Assembly (NCBI GenBank): GCA_900545705.1
Contig: URAK01000002.1
Coordinates: 124,001-188,000 of the forward strand
Source: an uncultured Opitutales bacterium
GTDB lineage: Bacteria; Verrucomicrobiota; Verrucomicrobiia; Opitutales; Intestinicryptomonadaceae
Direction of reading: 5' to 3'
Length of the DNA: 64,000 bases
Part shown: piece after piece, positions 25,858-35,522 of the stretch
How the letters are laid out: each line of letters starts with the position of its first letter
How positions within the stretch are numbered: the first letter of the stretch is position 1
Position numbers and translations under genes: made by a program
The notes under the pieces: generated by a model
What the model was told of the DNA's origin: nothing
What the model saw: only the letters and a program-made list of their open reading frames with translations
Database searches by the model: none

Positions 25858-27135
25858 ATGAAAAAGAATCTGCACATTGAAACGCTCGCAGTCCAGGCGG
25901 GCTGGGAACCCAAAAACGGAGAGCCGCGCGTTGCGCCAATCGCCCAAAGCACAACATTTAAGTACGATACCGCCGAAGAGCTCGCAAAGCTTTTCGACCT
26001 TGAAATATCAGGACACTTCTATACGCGCCTCTCTAATCCAACCGTGGAGGTTTTAGAGAAAAAGATGGCTGCCCTTGAAGGGGGAGTCGGCGCGATAGCC
26101 TGTTCGAGCGGCCAAAGCGCAACGTCGATTCTCGTCACAAACCTCTGCGAAGCCGGAGACCACATAGTTAGCGCGGGAACGATTTACGGCGGAACGAGCA
26201 ATCTTCTCGGTCACTCTTTTAAGAAACTTGGGATAGAAACTACCTTCGTTGACCAAGACGCCTCGGAAGAGGAAATATTCGCGGCTGTGCGCCCGAACAC
26301 CAAGCTCATATTCGGCGAAAGCCTGTCAAATCCGAGCGTAAAAGTGCTCGACTTTGAAAAGTTCGCGAGTGTCGCGCGCCGCGCCGGCGTTCCCTTCGCC
26401 GTCGACAACACTTTCCCAACGCCCTACCTTTGCAGGCCTTTCGATTACGGCGCAAACATCGTAATACACAGCCTTTCAAAGTACGCCGACGGGCACGCAT
26501 GCAGCCTCGGCGGCATAGTAATCGACAAGGGCGACTTCGACTATTCCGCGTCCGACAAGTTCCCTGGGCTTACTACTCCCGACGAAAGCTACCACGGCCT
26601 CGTATACACAAAGGCTTTCGGGAATCTAGCCTTCATAACAAAGGCGCGCACGCACGTAATGCGCGACTTCGGAATGATGATGTCGCCGATGAATGCGTGG
26701 CTTACGAATATGAATCTGGAAACGCTGCCGCTTAGAATGCAAAAGCACAGCGAAAACGGCATGAAGCTTGCCGAATACCTTGCGGCGCACCCAAAAGTCG
26801 AATGGGTGGAATACCCGGGCTTGAAAAATTCCCCGAGCGCGGGGCTTGCAAAAAAATACCTGAAAGCATGCGGCGGAGTGATGACGTTCGGGCCGAAGGG
26901 CGGAAGAGCCGCCGCGGAAAAACTTTTAAACTCGCTGGAACTCGCGGCGCTTGTAATACACGTTGCCGACACCCGCACGGGAGTCCTCCACCCGGCGAGC
27001 ACAACCCACAGGCAGCTTTCCGACGAGGAACAAAGGGCAACCGGTATACTCCCCGAACTAATAAGAGTATCCGTGGGGCTCGAGCACATAGACGACATTA
27101 TCGCGGATTTCGAGCAAGCCCTCGCAAAAATCTAA
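25858..27135 (+). CDS. metY: O-acetylhomoserine sulfhydrylase
   Basis: A PLP-dependent enzyme of the Cys/Met metabolism family that joins O-acetylhomoserine and sulfide to make homocysteine, the direct-sulfhydrylation route to methionine. The 425-residue length is typical of MetY and longer than MetB/MetC. Motifs seen are YTRLSNPTVEVLEKKMAALEGG, ACSSGQSA, the PLP-aspartate region VDNTFPTPYLC, the lysine HSLSKYADGH (K208), and the closing GVLHPASTTHRQLSDEEQ...IRVSVGLEHIDDI. The partner metX, which makes its substrate, lies at 30.7 kb with metW. It starts 3 bases after rluD. Confidence 0.95.
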   Translation: MKKNLHIETLAVQAGWEPKNGEPRVAPIAQSTTFKYDTAEELAKLFDLEISGHFYTRLSNPTVEVLEKKMAALEGGVGAIACSSGQSATSILVTNLCEAGDHIVSAGTIYGGTSNLLGHSFKKLGIETTFVDQDASEEEIFAAVRPNTKLIFGESLSNPSVKVLDFEKFASVARRAGVPFAVDNTFPTPYLCRPFDYGANIVIHSLSKYADGHACSLGGIVIDKGDFDYSASDKFPGLTTPDESYHGLVYTKAFGNLAFITKARTHVMRDFGMMMSPMNAWLTNMNLETLPLRMQKHSENGMKLAEYLAAHPKVEWVEYPGLKNSPSAGLAKKYLKACGGVMTFGPKGGRAAAEKLLNSLELAALVIHVADTRTGVLHPASTTHRQLSDEEQRATGILPELIRVSVGLEHIDDIIADFEQALAKI

Positions 27136-27337
27136 CAAATTTGCCTTATATAATTGCGGCGGAATGCGGCACAGTTCGGCTTTTGCGCCCTAATTGGCAC
27201 TTGGCGCCGCAGTCTGCCTGAGCGCCGCAAAACGCCAAATGCGCGTTTTCCGCAAAGTTGTTTGAACTTACGCCGCGCAAAAAGCGTCTTTATATAAGCC
27301 GCTTGATTTGCGCGCGCATACGAGAAGGATTAGAAAT

Positions 27338-29434
27338 ATGAAATCAGCCCGACATCACGAAAATAAATACTTTAACAGGGAGCTTAGCTGGCTCGCCTTC
27401 AATAGAAGGGTATTGAATTTGTGCTCAGAGCCGTCGTTCCCCCTGCTTGAAAGGCTCAGATTTCTCTCGATAGTAAGCAACAATCTCGACGAATTTTTCG
27501 AGATACGCGTCGCGGGGCTTGAACAGCAGCTTGAATCGGGCGTGCTGGAAGTGGGGTTTGACGGGCTCGGCCCGCGCGAGCAACTCAGGAGGATAAGCGA
27601 AATAACCTCCGCGATGAACGACGACGAATACAGGGTCTGGGCGGACGAAATAATGCCCGCCCTCCGCAAGGAAAAAATTTTCTTTAAAACCCCGAAGGAA
27701 TGTTCTGCGGAGGAGAAGGCGTGGCTAAAAAAATTCTTCGACGACAATATATACCCCGCCCTTACGCCGCTAGCCGTCGACCCCGCCCATCCGTTTCCCC
27801 ACTTGCGCAACAAGGGATTGTATGTGCTGCTGCAAATAGCAAATCCGACAATAAGGCGCGCGCCGAGCGACATAGCGATAGTCCCGATTCCCCCGATCTT
27901 GCCGCGCTTCATAAAAATGGACAATTTCGGCAAAGACGGCGAAACGCGTTTGGTGTATTTGAGCGACACCATAAAGTATTTTGCGGAGGAGCTTTTTCCG
28001 GGATACAAAGTCCGCGGCGGCGCAATATTTAGGATAACGCGCAACTCCGACTTATACTTCGACGACGAAGAAACGGAAAATCTGCTTCAAACGATAGAAA
28101 ACGAGCTCCACAACCGCAGGAAGGGCGCCGCCGTAAGGCTCGAAATAGAAAGCTGCGTGAGTGAAACCGCCCTGAAAGAGCTCGTAGACGCAATCGACCT
28201 CGACGAAAGCTTTGTCTATAAAATTAACGGAAGCCCGCTGAATCTCGCGCGCCTTGCCGCAGTTTACGACATGATAGAGCGGCCCGACTTGAAATTTCCG
28301 CCCTTTAAGCCGTTTCTGCCCCACTGCTTCAAGAGCGGCGACGACATATTCTCCGTAATCCGCGAGCGCGACAGAATGCTCCACCACCCGTACGACAGCT
28401 TTAATCCGGTTGAGGATTTTGTGGCTTCCGCCGCGGCGGATCCAAAAGTGCTGGCGATAAAGATGACCCTCTACCGCACAAACCGCGGGTCTCCGATAGT
28501 AAACTCGCTTAAAAAAGCGGCGGCGAACGGCAAGCAAGTGACGGTGCTAATAGAGCTAAAAGCGCGCTTCGACGAAGAGAACAACATTCAGTGGGCGCGC
28601 GAATTGGAGGAATGCGGAGTTCACGTTTTATACGGAATTGTTGGCTACAAAACGCACTGCAAAACATGCCTTGTAGTGAGGAAGGAAGACGACGGGAAAT
28701 TGAGAAGATACGCCCATTTGGGAACCGGCAATTACAACTCTAAAACTGCGAAATTCTACACAGACATTTCACTATTCACTGCAAACGCCGAAATAGCCTC
28801 GGAAGTTGCGGACTTATTCAATACGCTTACGGGCAAAGTCCTAAACCCTGAATTTAAGAAGCTCTGGGTTGCGCCGTTCTGCTTCCATTCAAAATTTATA
28901 GAGCTTGTCGAGCGCGAGATAGCCCATGCGAAGGCAGGAAAAAAGGCCCGGATAATAATAAAGGTAAACTCGGTAATAGAGCAGTCTTCGATAGACGCCC
29001 TATACCGCGCCTCCAACGCAGGAGTCAAGATAGACATGATTGTCCGCGGAATATGCGGGCTTGTTCCGGGAGTAAAAGGCATGAGCGAAAATATAACCGT
29101 GCGGAGCATCGTCGGCGTATATCTCGAACACAGCCGCATATATTACTTCGAGAACGGCGGAAAACCGGAAGTCTTTGCCGGAAGCGGAGATATCATGACC
29201 CGCAACATGTTCAAGCGCATAGAATGTATATTTCCGATAGAAGATGCCGATATAAAAGCGAGAATCTGCGACGAAATACTCGATTCCATGCTAAAAGACA
29301 ATAAATTCGCAACATTTTTGCATTCCAACGGCGCCTACTACAAGCGCGAGACGCCTGCCGACGAGCCCCCGTTCTCCTGCCAGGAGCACTTCTGCGAATT
29401 GAGCACAATGAGGGAAAACGCCCATACGGTGTAA
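27338..29434 (+). CDS. ppk: Polyphosphate kinase 1
   Basis: PPK1 reversibly makes inorganic polyphosphate from ATP at the inner membrane. The 698-residue product opens with YFNRELSWLAFNRRVL, the N-terminal family signature. The middle domain is followed by two phospholipase-D-like domains. The first holds the autophosphorylated-histidine region YGIVGYKTHCKTCLVVRKE and LGTGNYNSKTAKFYTDISLFT; the second holds RGICGLVPGVKGMSENITVRSIVG and EHSRIYYFENGG with the second conserved histidine. The ATG at 27338 is preferred over an upstream in-frame TTG because GAGAAGGAT precedes it. No ppx gene is adjacent. Confidence 0.97.
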   Translation: MKSARHHENKYFNRELSWLAFNRRVLNLCSEPSFPLLERLRFLSIVSNNLDEFFEIRVAGLEQQLESGVLEVGFDGLGPREQLRRISEITSAMNDDEYRVWADEIMPALRKEKIFFKTPKECSAEEKAWLKKFFDDNIYPALTPLAVDPAHPFPHLRNKGLYVLLQIANPTIRRAPSDIAIVPIPPILPRFIKMDNFGKDGETRLVYLSDTIKYFAEELFPGYKVRGGAIFRITRNSDLYFDDEETENLLQTIENELHNRRKGAAVRLEIESCVSETALKELVDAIDLDESFVYKINGSPLNLARLAAVYDMIERPDLKFPPFKPFLPHCFKSGDDIFSVIRERDRMLHHPYDSFNPVEDFVASAAADPKVLAIKMTLYRTNRGSPIVNSLKKAAANGKQVTVLIELKARFDEENNIQWARELEECGVHVLYGIVGYKTHCKTCLVVRKEDDGKLRRYAHLGTGNYNSKTAKFYTDISLFTANAEIASEVADLFNTLTGKVLNPEFKKLWVAPFCFHSKFIELVEREIAHAKAGKKARIIIKVNSVIEQSSIDALYRASNAGVKIDMIVRGICGLVPGVKGMSENITVRSIVGVYLEHSRIYYFENGGKPEVFAGSGDIMTRNMFKRIECIFPIEDADIKARICDEILDSMLKDNKFATFLHSNGAYYKRETPADEPPFSCQEHFCELSTMRENAHTV

Positions 29435-29562
29435 ATTCTTGGGAGCGCGCGCAAATTTTTCCCCGAAAGCCGAGCCGCCGGGTTGAGCCTGAGCAGTAAA
29501 AATAGGCATTCGGGCGCGCCAAGTTTACGCTTGATTACGCCTAAATCGAAGACCATTATTAA

Positions 29563-30720
29563 ATGAAACTTTTTATGCGAATATTAAAAACCGCAACGAC
29601 GCTCATATTGGCCGCCGCGATGTCCGCGGCCGCCGCGGCGCGCGCGGAATCAGGCTTTGACGCGGCATGCGGGCTTCAAGAGAGCCTATATTCACTTTTT
29701 GAGAACAACAAAAACAGCATAGTAAAAGTTTACGCGAAAAAAGAGATTCATTCAAAAGACTCCGCCGGCAACGAGGCAAAGACCACTATACTCGACGTCG
29801 GTTCCGGGTTCATAGCGAGCAAAACCGGCGCCGTAATGACGAGCGCATTCATAACAAGGGGCGCGCAAAAACTCTGGATAGAATACAACGGCCGCCTTCT
29901 CGACGCCGAAAATGTGGGATTCGACCCCATAACGACAGTGTCTGTAATAAAGATAGCTGGCAATTTCAAGTCGGCGGATCTTCCCGTGGTTTTGATGGAC
30001 TCCGCCGCCGAGCCTGTAAAGCCGGCTACTGTGCTTGTTTCAATCTCCCATGAAATGGGGTTTGCCGCCTCTCCGCGCATGGGAATGGCAACCGGGCAAA
30101 ACATAGAGTTCGGCGGAAGGTTTCTTCCGACAGTGTATGTCAGAACTAACATACCTGCGCCGCGCGGAAGCACGGGAGGAGCGGTATTTACACTCGACGG
30201 CAAATTCGCTGGAATGATAGTAGCCTCCCTTCCTGAAATAGGCGGAAGCTTTATACTGCCCGCGCGCGCAGCCGCCAAGATACGCGACGACATAATGATT
30301 TGCGGAGAGCCGATATACAGCTGGTTCGGGCTTTTGGCAAAAGATGTTCCGGATCCCGCAAACGGCACGAAAGTCGTCGTGGAATTTGTCGCAGAAAACG
30401 CGCCCGCAAAAAAGGCGGGGTTTATGGTTGGCGATGAAATAATAGAGATAAATTCTAAAAAAGTCTCAAACAATACAGAGCTGCGCGCGCATACATTTTT
30501 CATACGCCCATCGGAAACAGCGGTGTTTAAAGTGTTGAGGAACGGCAAAAGCGTAAGGTTAGAGCTCGTCACCGAACGAATGGCCAGCGACATAATAAAA
30601 TCCGCCGAGGCAAACATAGCCCCCGCCCCGCCGCAGGAATCAGAGCGCGCGCAGCCACAGACCTCCGCTAAGGAGAAAAGCGCAATCCAAGGCAAAGACG
30701 CCACAAAAGAAGAAAAATGA
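29563..30720 (+). CDS. Exported HtrA-like PDZ protein lacking the protease triad
   Basis: A periplasmic protein with the HtrA/DegP layout: a signal peptide (TTLILAAAMSAAAAARA), a trypsin-like domain at about residues 40-245, one PDZ domain at about 255-340 and a Lys/Glu/Pro-rich tail, 385 residues in all. The active-site positions are changed. The histidine in GxVLTNxH aligns with F96 (GAVMTSAF), the aspartate in DPxTD with T125 (DPITTVSVIKI), and the serine in GNSGG with T204 (RGSTGGAVFT). A peptide-binding or regulatory scaffold is more likely than a protease. It overlaps metX by 4 bases and heads a metX-metW-clpP operon. Confidence 0.82.
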   Translation: MKLFMRILKTATTLILAAAMSAAAAARAESGFDAACGLQESLYSLFENNKNSIVKVYAKKEIHSKDSAGNEAKTTILDVGSGFIASKTGAVMTSAFITRGAQKLWIEYNGRLLDAENVGFDPITTVSVIKIAGNFKSADLPVVLMDSAAEPVKPATVLVSISHEMGFAASPRMGMATGQNIEFGGRFLPTVYVRTNIPAPRGSTGGAVFTLDGKFAGMIVASLPEIGGSFILPARAAAKIRDDIMICGEPIYSWFGLLAKDVPDPANGTKVVVEFVAENAPAKKAGFMVGDEIIEINSKKVSNNTELRAHTFFIRPSETAVFKVLRNGKSVRLELVTERMASDIIKSAEANIAPAPPQESERAQPQTSAKEKSAIQGKDATKEEK

Positions 30721-31868
30721 ACGATTCGAGCGATTTCATATTTCCCTCCGACGACTACCAAGGAGAGGTAGGCCTTGTCGCCTACTCGGATTTCAAGTGC
30801 GAAGAACCGCTTGATTTCGAGCTTGGCGGGCATCTTGATTCGTTCAACGTACGATACGAAACCTACGGGCGCTTAAACGACGAGAAGTCTAACGCGATAC
30901 TCGTATGCCATGCCCTCACCGGAGACCACCACTGCGCGGGAGTCTATTCTTTAAACGACAGGAAATCGGGCTGGTGGAACAATATAATCGGGCCCTCCAA
31001 GCCGCTCGACACAAACAAATATTACATAATATGCGCCAACTGCATAGGCGGCTGCCGCGGCACGACGGGGCCGTCCTCGATAAACCCAAAGACTGGCGAG
31101 CGCTACAACCTGTCTTTTCCCGCGGTGACAATCCGCGACATTGTCGCAGTGCAAATGAGGCTCGTTGACTATCTTGGGATAGAAAAATTGAAGATGGCCA
31201 TAGGAGGCTCAATGGGCGGAATGCAGGTGTTGCAGCTTGCGATAGACTATCCAGATAGGGTCAAGAGAATATGCGCGCTCGCGACAACATCGCGAATCAA
31301 CGCGCAGGCAATCGCCTTCAACGAAGTCGGCAGGTCGGCAATAATGCAGGATCCGGTGTGGAACGGCGGCAATTATGCGCTCGACAGAACCCCGAGCGTG
31401 GGGCTTAGCATAGCCAGAATGATGGCGCACATAACATACCTATCCGACAAGGGTCTGGAGGGCAAATTCGGACGCGAGCATAAGGCCGCCTTTGCAAATT
31501 CAGGCATATTCAAGCCGTCGTTTGAGATTGAAAATTATCTGCACCACCAAGGACAGTCTTTCGTAAACCGCTTCGACGCGAACACATATCTTTATTTCAC
31601 CCGTGCGCTCGACCTTTTTGACCTGCGTGCTTACGGAGGTGGAACGCTTGAGGGGGCTTTCGCCGGAGTCAAGGCAAAGACGCTCGTCGTGGGGTTTACG
31701 TCAGATTGGCTATTCCCGCCCGAGCAAAACAGGGAAATAGTGCGCGCGCTCCTGCGCCTGCACAAGACGGCTTCTTACGCCGAAGTGAAGAGCGATTTGG
31801 GGCATGACTCCTTCCTGATACACTCTCCCAAACTATATAAACTCGTCGAATTTTTCCTCGACGCCTAA
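30717..31868 (+). CDS. metX: Homoserine O-acetyltransferase
   Basis: An alpha/beta-hydrolase-fold acyltransferase that activates homoserine for homocysteine synthesis. The 383-residue product shows the MetX landmarks: ILVCHALTGDHH, GWWNNIIGPSKPLDT, CANCIGGCRGTTGPSS, the nucleophile elbow GGSMGGMQ, and the late aspartate FTSDWLFPP and histidine LGHDSFL of the triad. The acyl donor, acetyl- or succinyl-CoA, cannot be settled from sequence, although the MetY partner suggests acetyl. The ATG overlaps the stop of the HtrA-like gene, and metW begins 5 bases downstream, so translation is probably coupled. Confidence 0.95.
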   Translation: MNDSSDFIFPSDDYQGEVGLVAYSDFKCEEPLDFELGGHLDSFNVRYETYGRLNDEKSNAILVCHALTGDHHCAGVYSLNDRKSGWWNNIIGPSKPLDTNKYYIICANCIGGCRGTTGPSSINPKTGERYNLSFPAVTIRDIVAVQMRLVDYLGIEKLKMAIGGSMGGMQVLQLAIDYPDRVKRICALATTSRINAQAIAFNEVGRSAIMQDPVWNGGNYALDRTPSVGLSIARMMAHITYLSDKGLEGKFGREHKAAFANSGIFKPSFEIENYLHHQGQSFVNRFDANTYLYFTRALDLFDLRAYGGGTLEGAFAGVKAKTLVVGFTSDWLFPPEQNREIVRALLRLHKTASYAEVKSDLGHDSFLIHSPKLYKLVEFFLDA

Positions 31869-31873
31869 ACGAT

Positions 31874-32497
31874 ATGCCGGAAGACAAGACAAAATCGAGC
31901 CTGAAAAAGAAAATCGAACTCAAAGCGATAAGCGAGTGGGTGTCGAGGGGAGAAAGCGTGCTGGATCTCGGTTGCGGCCGCGGAATACTGCTTGCGGAGC
32001 TAGTCAGGCTGAAAGACGTTTACGCCGTTGGGGTAGACATGGACTTTGAAAAAATCTCGCGCTGCATAAAGCGCGGCGTCAACGCATACCACGGAGATAT
32101 TATGGAGTTGCTGCGCTCATTTGGCGACAATTCGTTCGACTGGATAGTATGTTCGCGGACTCTCCCGGAGCTTGAAAACGCGGGGGAAGTTGTATTTGAG
32201 TCGCTTAGGGTCGCGAGGAGGGTAGCGGTGGGCTTTGTAAACTACGGCTATTGGCAAAACAGGCTCTCAATCGCACTCACCGGAAGAAGGATTGTGAACG
32301 AAGTTTATCCGGAGCCTTGGGAAAGTTCCAGGCCAACGAATCAAATTTCTGTAAATTCCTTTAAGGAATTCTGCTCTAAAAACGATATAAGAATACATAG
32401 GCGCCATTTTTTGCGCGCCGACTGGGAAACACCGTGCGCGTTTCTGCCGAATTTAATGTCGGGATACGCGATTTTTGAAATTTCAAAAGACAAATAG
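31874..32497 (+). CDS. metW: Methionine biosynthesis protein MetW
   Basis: MetW is an SAM-methyltransferase-fold protein found next to metX in many bacteria, where it is needed for, or stimulates, homoserine acetyltransferase activity. The 207-residue product has the glycine-rich motif VLDLGCGRGILLAELV, the acidic VGVDMDFEKI after the second strand, and the MetW-typical YGYWQNRLSIALTGRRI and PWESSRPTNQISVNSFKEFC blocks. The length is typical. It sits 5 bases after metX and 2 bases before clpP, in the classical metXW order. Confidence 0.93.
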   Translation: MPEDKTKSSLKKKIELKAISEWVSRGESVLDLGCGRGILLAELVRLKDVYAVGVDMDFEKISRCIKRGVNAYHGDIMELLRSFGDNSFDWIVCSRTLPELENAGEVVFESLRVARRVAVGFVNYGYWQNRLSIALTGRRIVNEVYPEPWESSRPTNQISVNSFKEFCSKNDIRIHRRHFLRADWETPCAFLPNLMSGYAIFEISKDK

Positions 32498-32499
32498 AT

Positions 32500-33084
32500 A
32501 TGAACGAAGAATGCGAAAATAAAAAGGACAACAAGGCACCAATCTCGAACGAGATAGCCAAGAGATTTCTCGACGACCGCAAAATTTTTCTCTGGGACGC
32601 CATAACCGACGAAACCGCGGCTGCCGCCGTAGCCAAGCTGCTGTATCTCGACATGCTCGACCACGAAAAGGAGATAACTTTTTACATTAGCACTCCCGGA
32701 GGCTCTATAAGCGCAGGCATGTCAATATACGACACAATGAAGCTTATAAAAGCCCCCGTAAAGGTTGTCGTCACCGGAATAGCGATGAGCATGGGGTCGA
32801 TACTTTTAAGCGCCGCGCCGAAAGGCAAGAGGTTTCTATTCCCGAGCGCGAGGGTTATGATACACCAGCCCTTAATAATGGGAGAAATGACGGGAACTGC
32901 CGTGGATATGCATATTCAGGCGATGGAACTTGAGCGCATGAGGCAGGAACTGAATAAAATACTCTCTGACGCCTCCGGGCAACCGATAGAAAAAATTGCG
33001 GCCGACACCGACAGGGATTTTTTCATGACCGCGCAACAAGCGATAGATTACGGCCTTGCCGACGCCATAGTCACCGAGATTTAA
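32500..33084 (+). CDS. clpP: ATP-dependent Clp protease proteolytic subunit
   Basis: The peptidase chamber subunit that works with ClpX or ClpA. The 194-residue product has the ClpP fold with the catalytic serine in IAMSMGS (S97), the histidine in RVMIHQPL (H122), and the aspartate in DTDRDFFM (D171). The substrate-strand motif YISTPGGSISAG is also present. The sequence around the serine (GIAMSMGS) differs from the commoner GQAASMGA, so this may be a second ClpP paralogue; no clpX follows. It is the last gene of the HtrA-like/metX/metW cluster and is followed by a terminator about 240 bases on. Confidence 0.92.
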   Translation: MNEECENKKDNKAPISNEIAKRFLDDRKIFLWDAITDETAAAAVAKLLYLDMLDHEKEITFYISTPGGSISAGMSIYDTMKLIKAPVKVVVTGIAMSMGSILLSAAPKGKRFLFPSARVMIHQPLIMGEMTGTAVDMHIQAMELERMRQELNKILSDASGQPIEKIAADTDRDFFMTAQQAIDYGLADAIVTEI

Positions 33085-33325
33085 AAGCACCGCAACTGCC
33101 TGCGCCCTTAAAAATAAAATCTGCGAATGAAAATCTCCGTTTTGATTCAATTTACGCGAAGCATAAAATGAAAATTTGCTGCGTATTTTGAAAATTAACG
33201 CACTTGAAAGATTTCATTTGGCTATAATATAAATCCCAAAAATATTTTTTGGGCGCAAACGCTAAGCGCAAGGCAGTTTGTCACAAGAGAGAAAAATCCG
33301 GTTTTATTTTAATCCAAAATTAAAG

Positions 33326-33363
33326 AAATTGCCCGCTACTACAAACAGAGGGCAATTTTTTTG
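33326..33363 (+). terminator. Terminator downstream of clpP
   Basis: AAATTGCCC pairs with GGGCAATTT around a loop of about 15 bases, followed by seven T residues. Confidence 0.75.
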
Positions 33364-33558
33364 GGTAAAATACTTTCAGTTACCAATATTGGCAAAGATT
33401 CTTAAGATAAATGCAACCGCGCTTGACTCCGTAAAATCGATTTTTTTAGCGCACAGCAAAGTAATTATTGTAAATAAAGGTAAAGATAATTTAGTTTTAA
33501 AATTAAATTATTATATATGCGCAGACAACCGCACGCATATTTTGAACTATTAGGAATT

Positions 33559-35451
33559 ATGGACAGAAGAGAATTTTTTAAGACGGCCTTGGCCGCTTCG
33601 GCCATTGTTGCAACATTAAAGCTCCACGCGCAAACCGGCGCAAAAGATCCCTTGCGCACGCTCGCGGACAATCTTTTGGCTGATTGGTGCAATGGGCTTA
33701 GAAACCTGCAGATAAAAAGTGGCCCAAAGGATAGGCTCGGAGGAATAAAGTGCCCCGCATGCGACTTCATACACGGAAGAATCGGAGATGCCGTATATCC
33801 TTTTCTATGCGTGGCCAAACGCCGCAAAGATTCCGATATGCTCGACTCCGGAATAATGCTCTATGACTGGATGGAGAATAACGTTTCCCAAGCGGACGGC
33901 TCATGGATAAACGATTTTTCAAATCAGTGGAAGGGCACGAGCGTTTTCGGGGCAATATCGCTCGGGGAAGGCATTAAAAATTGCGGCGGAATACTCGAAA
34001 GCAAAGACCTGAAAAGAATGAGAGAAAGGCTCAGAAAAGCCGCAAGCTTTATTGATTCTTTCATAAAGTTCGGGAAAAGCGACGTAAAATTCGCGGGTCC
34101 AAACATAAACTATCTGGCGGCAGCCGCGCACGCGCTTGCTATATCCGGAGAAGTATTGGATGAGCCAAAATTCACAGAACGCGCAAAATATTTCGGCAAA
34201 GGCTCGATAAAATACATAACGAAAAAAGACTTTCTAATCTACGGCGAAACCCAGCCGACCGGGCTTACGAGCCCTAACGGCTGCAAAGGGGTAGACTTGG
34301 GATACAATGTCGAAGAGACGATACCGTCTCTTATCGGATACGCCCAAATAACCGGCGACCAAGAGGCGCTCGACATCATGGAGAAAACCATGAAAGTACA
34401 CATAGAATTTATGCTTCCGGACGGCGCATGGGACAACAGCTGGGGCACGCGCAATTTTAAGTGGACTTATTGGGGAAGCCGGACTTCCGACGGGTGCCAG
34501 GCGGGATTTGCGGCGCTCGCAGACAGGGATTCCAGATTCTACACTGCTGCACTTAAAAACCTCGAGCTTCTAAGCGCATGCACGCACGGCGGGCTCCTCT
34601 ACGGTGGCCCGCACTTCCGCGCCCACGGCCAGCCTCCGTGCATTCACCATACTTTCGCGCATGTAAAGCCGCTTGCGGCGCTTCTCGACTCCGAAGCGAA
34701 AGCTCCTCAATCACCCGCAAAGCTTCCCAGGGAAAGCGCATACGGGGTAAAATGCTTTGAGGACATCCGCACATATCTTGCGGCAAAAGGGCCATATCGT
34801 GCAACAGTCACAGGCTACGACACCGAGTATTACGATTTGCGAAACGGGCATGCCACAGGGGGTGCCCTGTCGATGCTTTGGCACGAAAAAGCGGGGCCGA
34901 TATTCACGGCGGGAATGACGGAGTACGCCGTAATAGAAAAGCCGAATATGCAGTCTGACAAGGGGCTTGACACAATGCCGCTCGCCCCGCGCGCGGAACT
35001 TGAATGCGGAGGCGTAAAATACAGGAATGTAAGCGACCTTAGTGCAAGCCTTTCGCATCGAGAATCCGGCGGGGCCTCGGTCTTTGAAGCCGTATCGGTT
35101 CTCCGCGACGCCGACCAGAAGACTCCGCCGTCGGGAGAAGCCAAATGCCGCGCGGTATATGAAATCTCGGCGGACTCGGCCGTGTTGAAATATTCGTCAG
35201 AATCCGAACTTTGCAAGTCGGCTAAAATATTTTTCCCTCTCATATCCGAATCAGGGGAAAAATTTTCGCTTGAATCTCCAACAAGCGCGGAGCTTAAAAA
35301 GAAAAATTGCACAGTGAGGATAACTTCCGACAAACCTATAAAAGTTCTCCCCACAAAATCCGGGAGAATATTCAACTTTGTTCCCGGATTTGAGGCGGTG
35401 CCGCTATACGTAGAGGGTTGCAACGCAAAGATAAAAATTGAAGTAGTTTAA
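33559..35451 (+). CDS. Tat-exported protein with alpha-toroid, polysaccharide-lyase-like
   Basis: A probable exported enzyme of 630 residues, starting at the ATG at 33559 with an AGGA site just upstream. The N-terminus DRREFFKTALAASAIVA is a twin-arginine signal. Residues of about 40-390 look like a helical toroid (NINYLAAAAHALAISGE, NVEETIPSLIGYAQITGD, WGTRNFKWTYWGSR), and the C-terminal third is beta-rich (TGYDTEYYDLRNGHATGGALSMLWHE). This two-domain shape is common in heparinase-like lyases and related hydrolases. I do not recognise a specific family, and the substrate is unknown. It lies in a patch with an FAD oxidoreductase and a PEP-CTERM protein. Confidence 0.6.
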   Translation: MDRREFFKTALAASAIVATLKLHAQTGAKDPLRTLADNLLADWCNGLRNLQIKSGPKDRLGGIKCPACDFIHGRIGDAVYPFLCVAKRRKDSDMLDSGIMLYDWMENNVSQADGSWINDFSNQWKGTSVFGAISLGEGIKNCGGILESKDLKRMRERLRKAASFIDSFIKFGKSDVKFAGPNINYLAAAAHALAISGEVLDEPKFTERAKYFGKGSIKYITKKDFLIYGETQPTGLTSPNGCKGVDLGYNVEETIPSLIGYAQITGDQEALDIMEKTMKVHIEFMLPDGAWDNSWGTRNFKWTYWGSRTSDGCQAGFAALADRDSRFYTAALKNLELLSACTHGGLLYGGPHFRAHGQPPCIHHTFAHVKPLAALLDSEAKAPQSPAKLPRESAYGVKCFEDIRTYLAAKGPYRATVTGYDTEYYDLRNGHATGGALSMLWHEKAGPIFTAGMTEYAVIEKPNMQSDKGLDTMPLAPRAELECGGVKYRNVSDLSASLSHRESGGASVFEAVSVLRDADQKTPPSGEAKCRAVYEISADSAVLKYSSESELCKSAKIFFPLISESGEKFSLESPTSAELKKKNCTVRITSDKPIKVLPTKSGRIFNFVPGFEAVPLYVEGCNAKIKIEVV

Positions 35452-35496
35452 TAGAAGCTCGCATATTTTTTGTATTTATACGCCAAACTAAAAAAC

Positions 35497-35522
35497 CGGG
35501 CACGCAAGTGCCCGATTTTTTT
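35497..35522 (+). terminator. Terminator of the Tat lyase-like gene
   Basis: CGGGCAC pairs with GTGCCCG around a GCAA tetraloop, followed by A and seven T residues, about 45 bases after the stop. Confidence 0.88.

Noticed and set aside
27136..27337. Sigma-54 promoter (TTGGCAC) between metY and ppk
   Set aside because: The TGGCAC half is present, but the expected TTGCA element at the right spacing is not.
33278..33553. 91-residue plus-strand frame after clpP
   Set aside because: It runs through the terminator hairpin at 33326-33363 and starts with a weak TTG codon.
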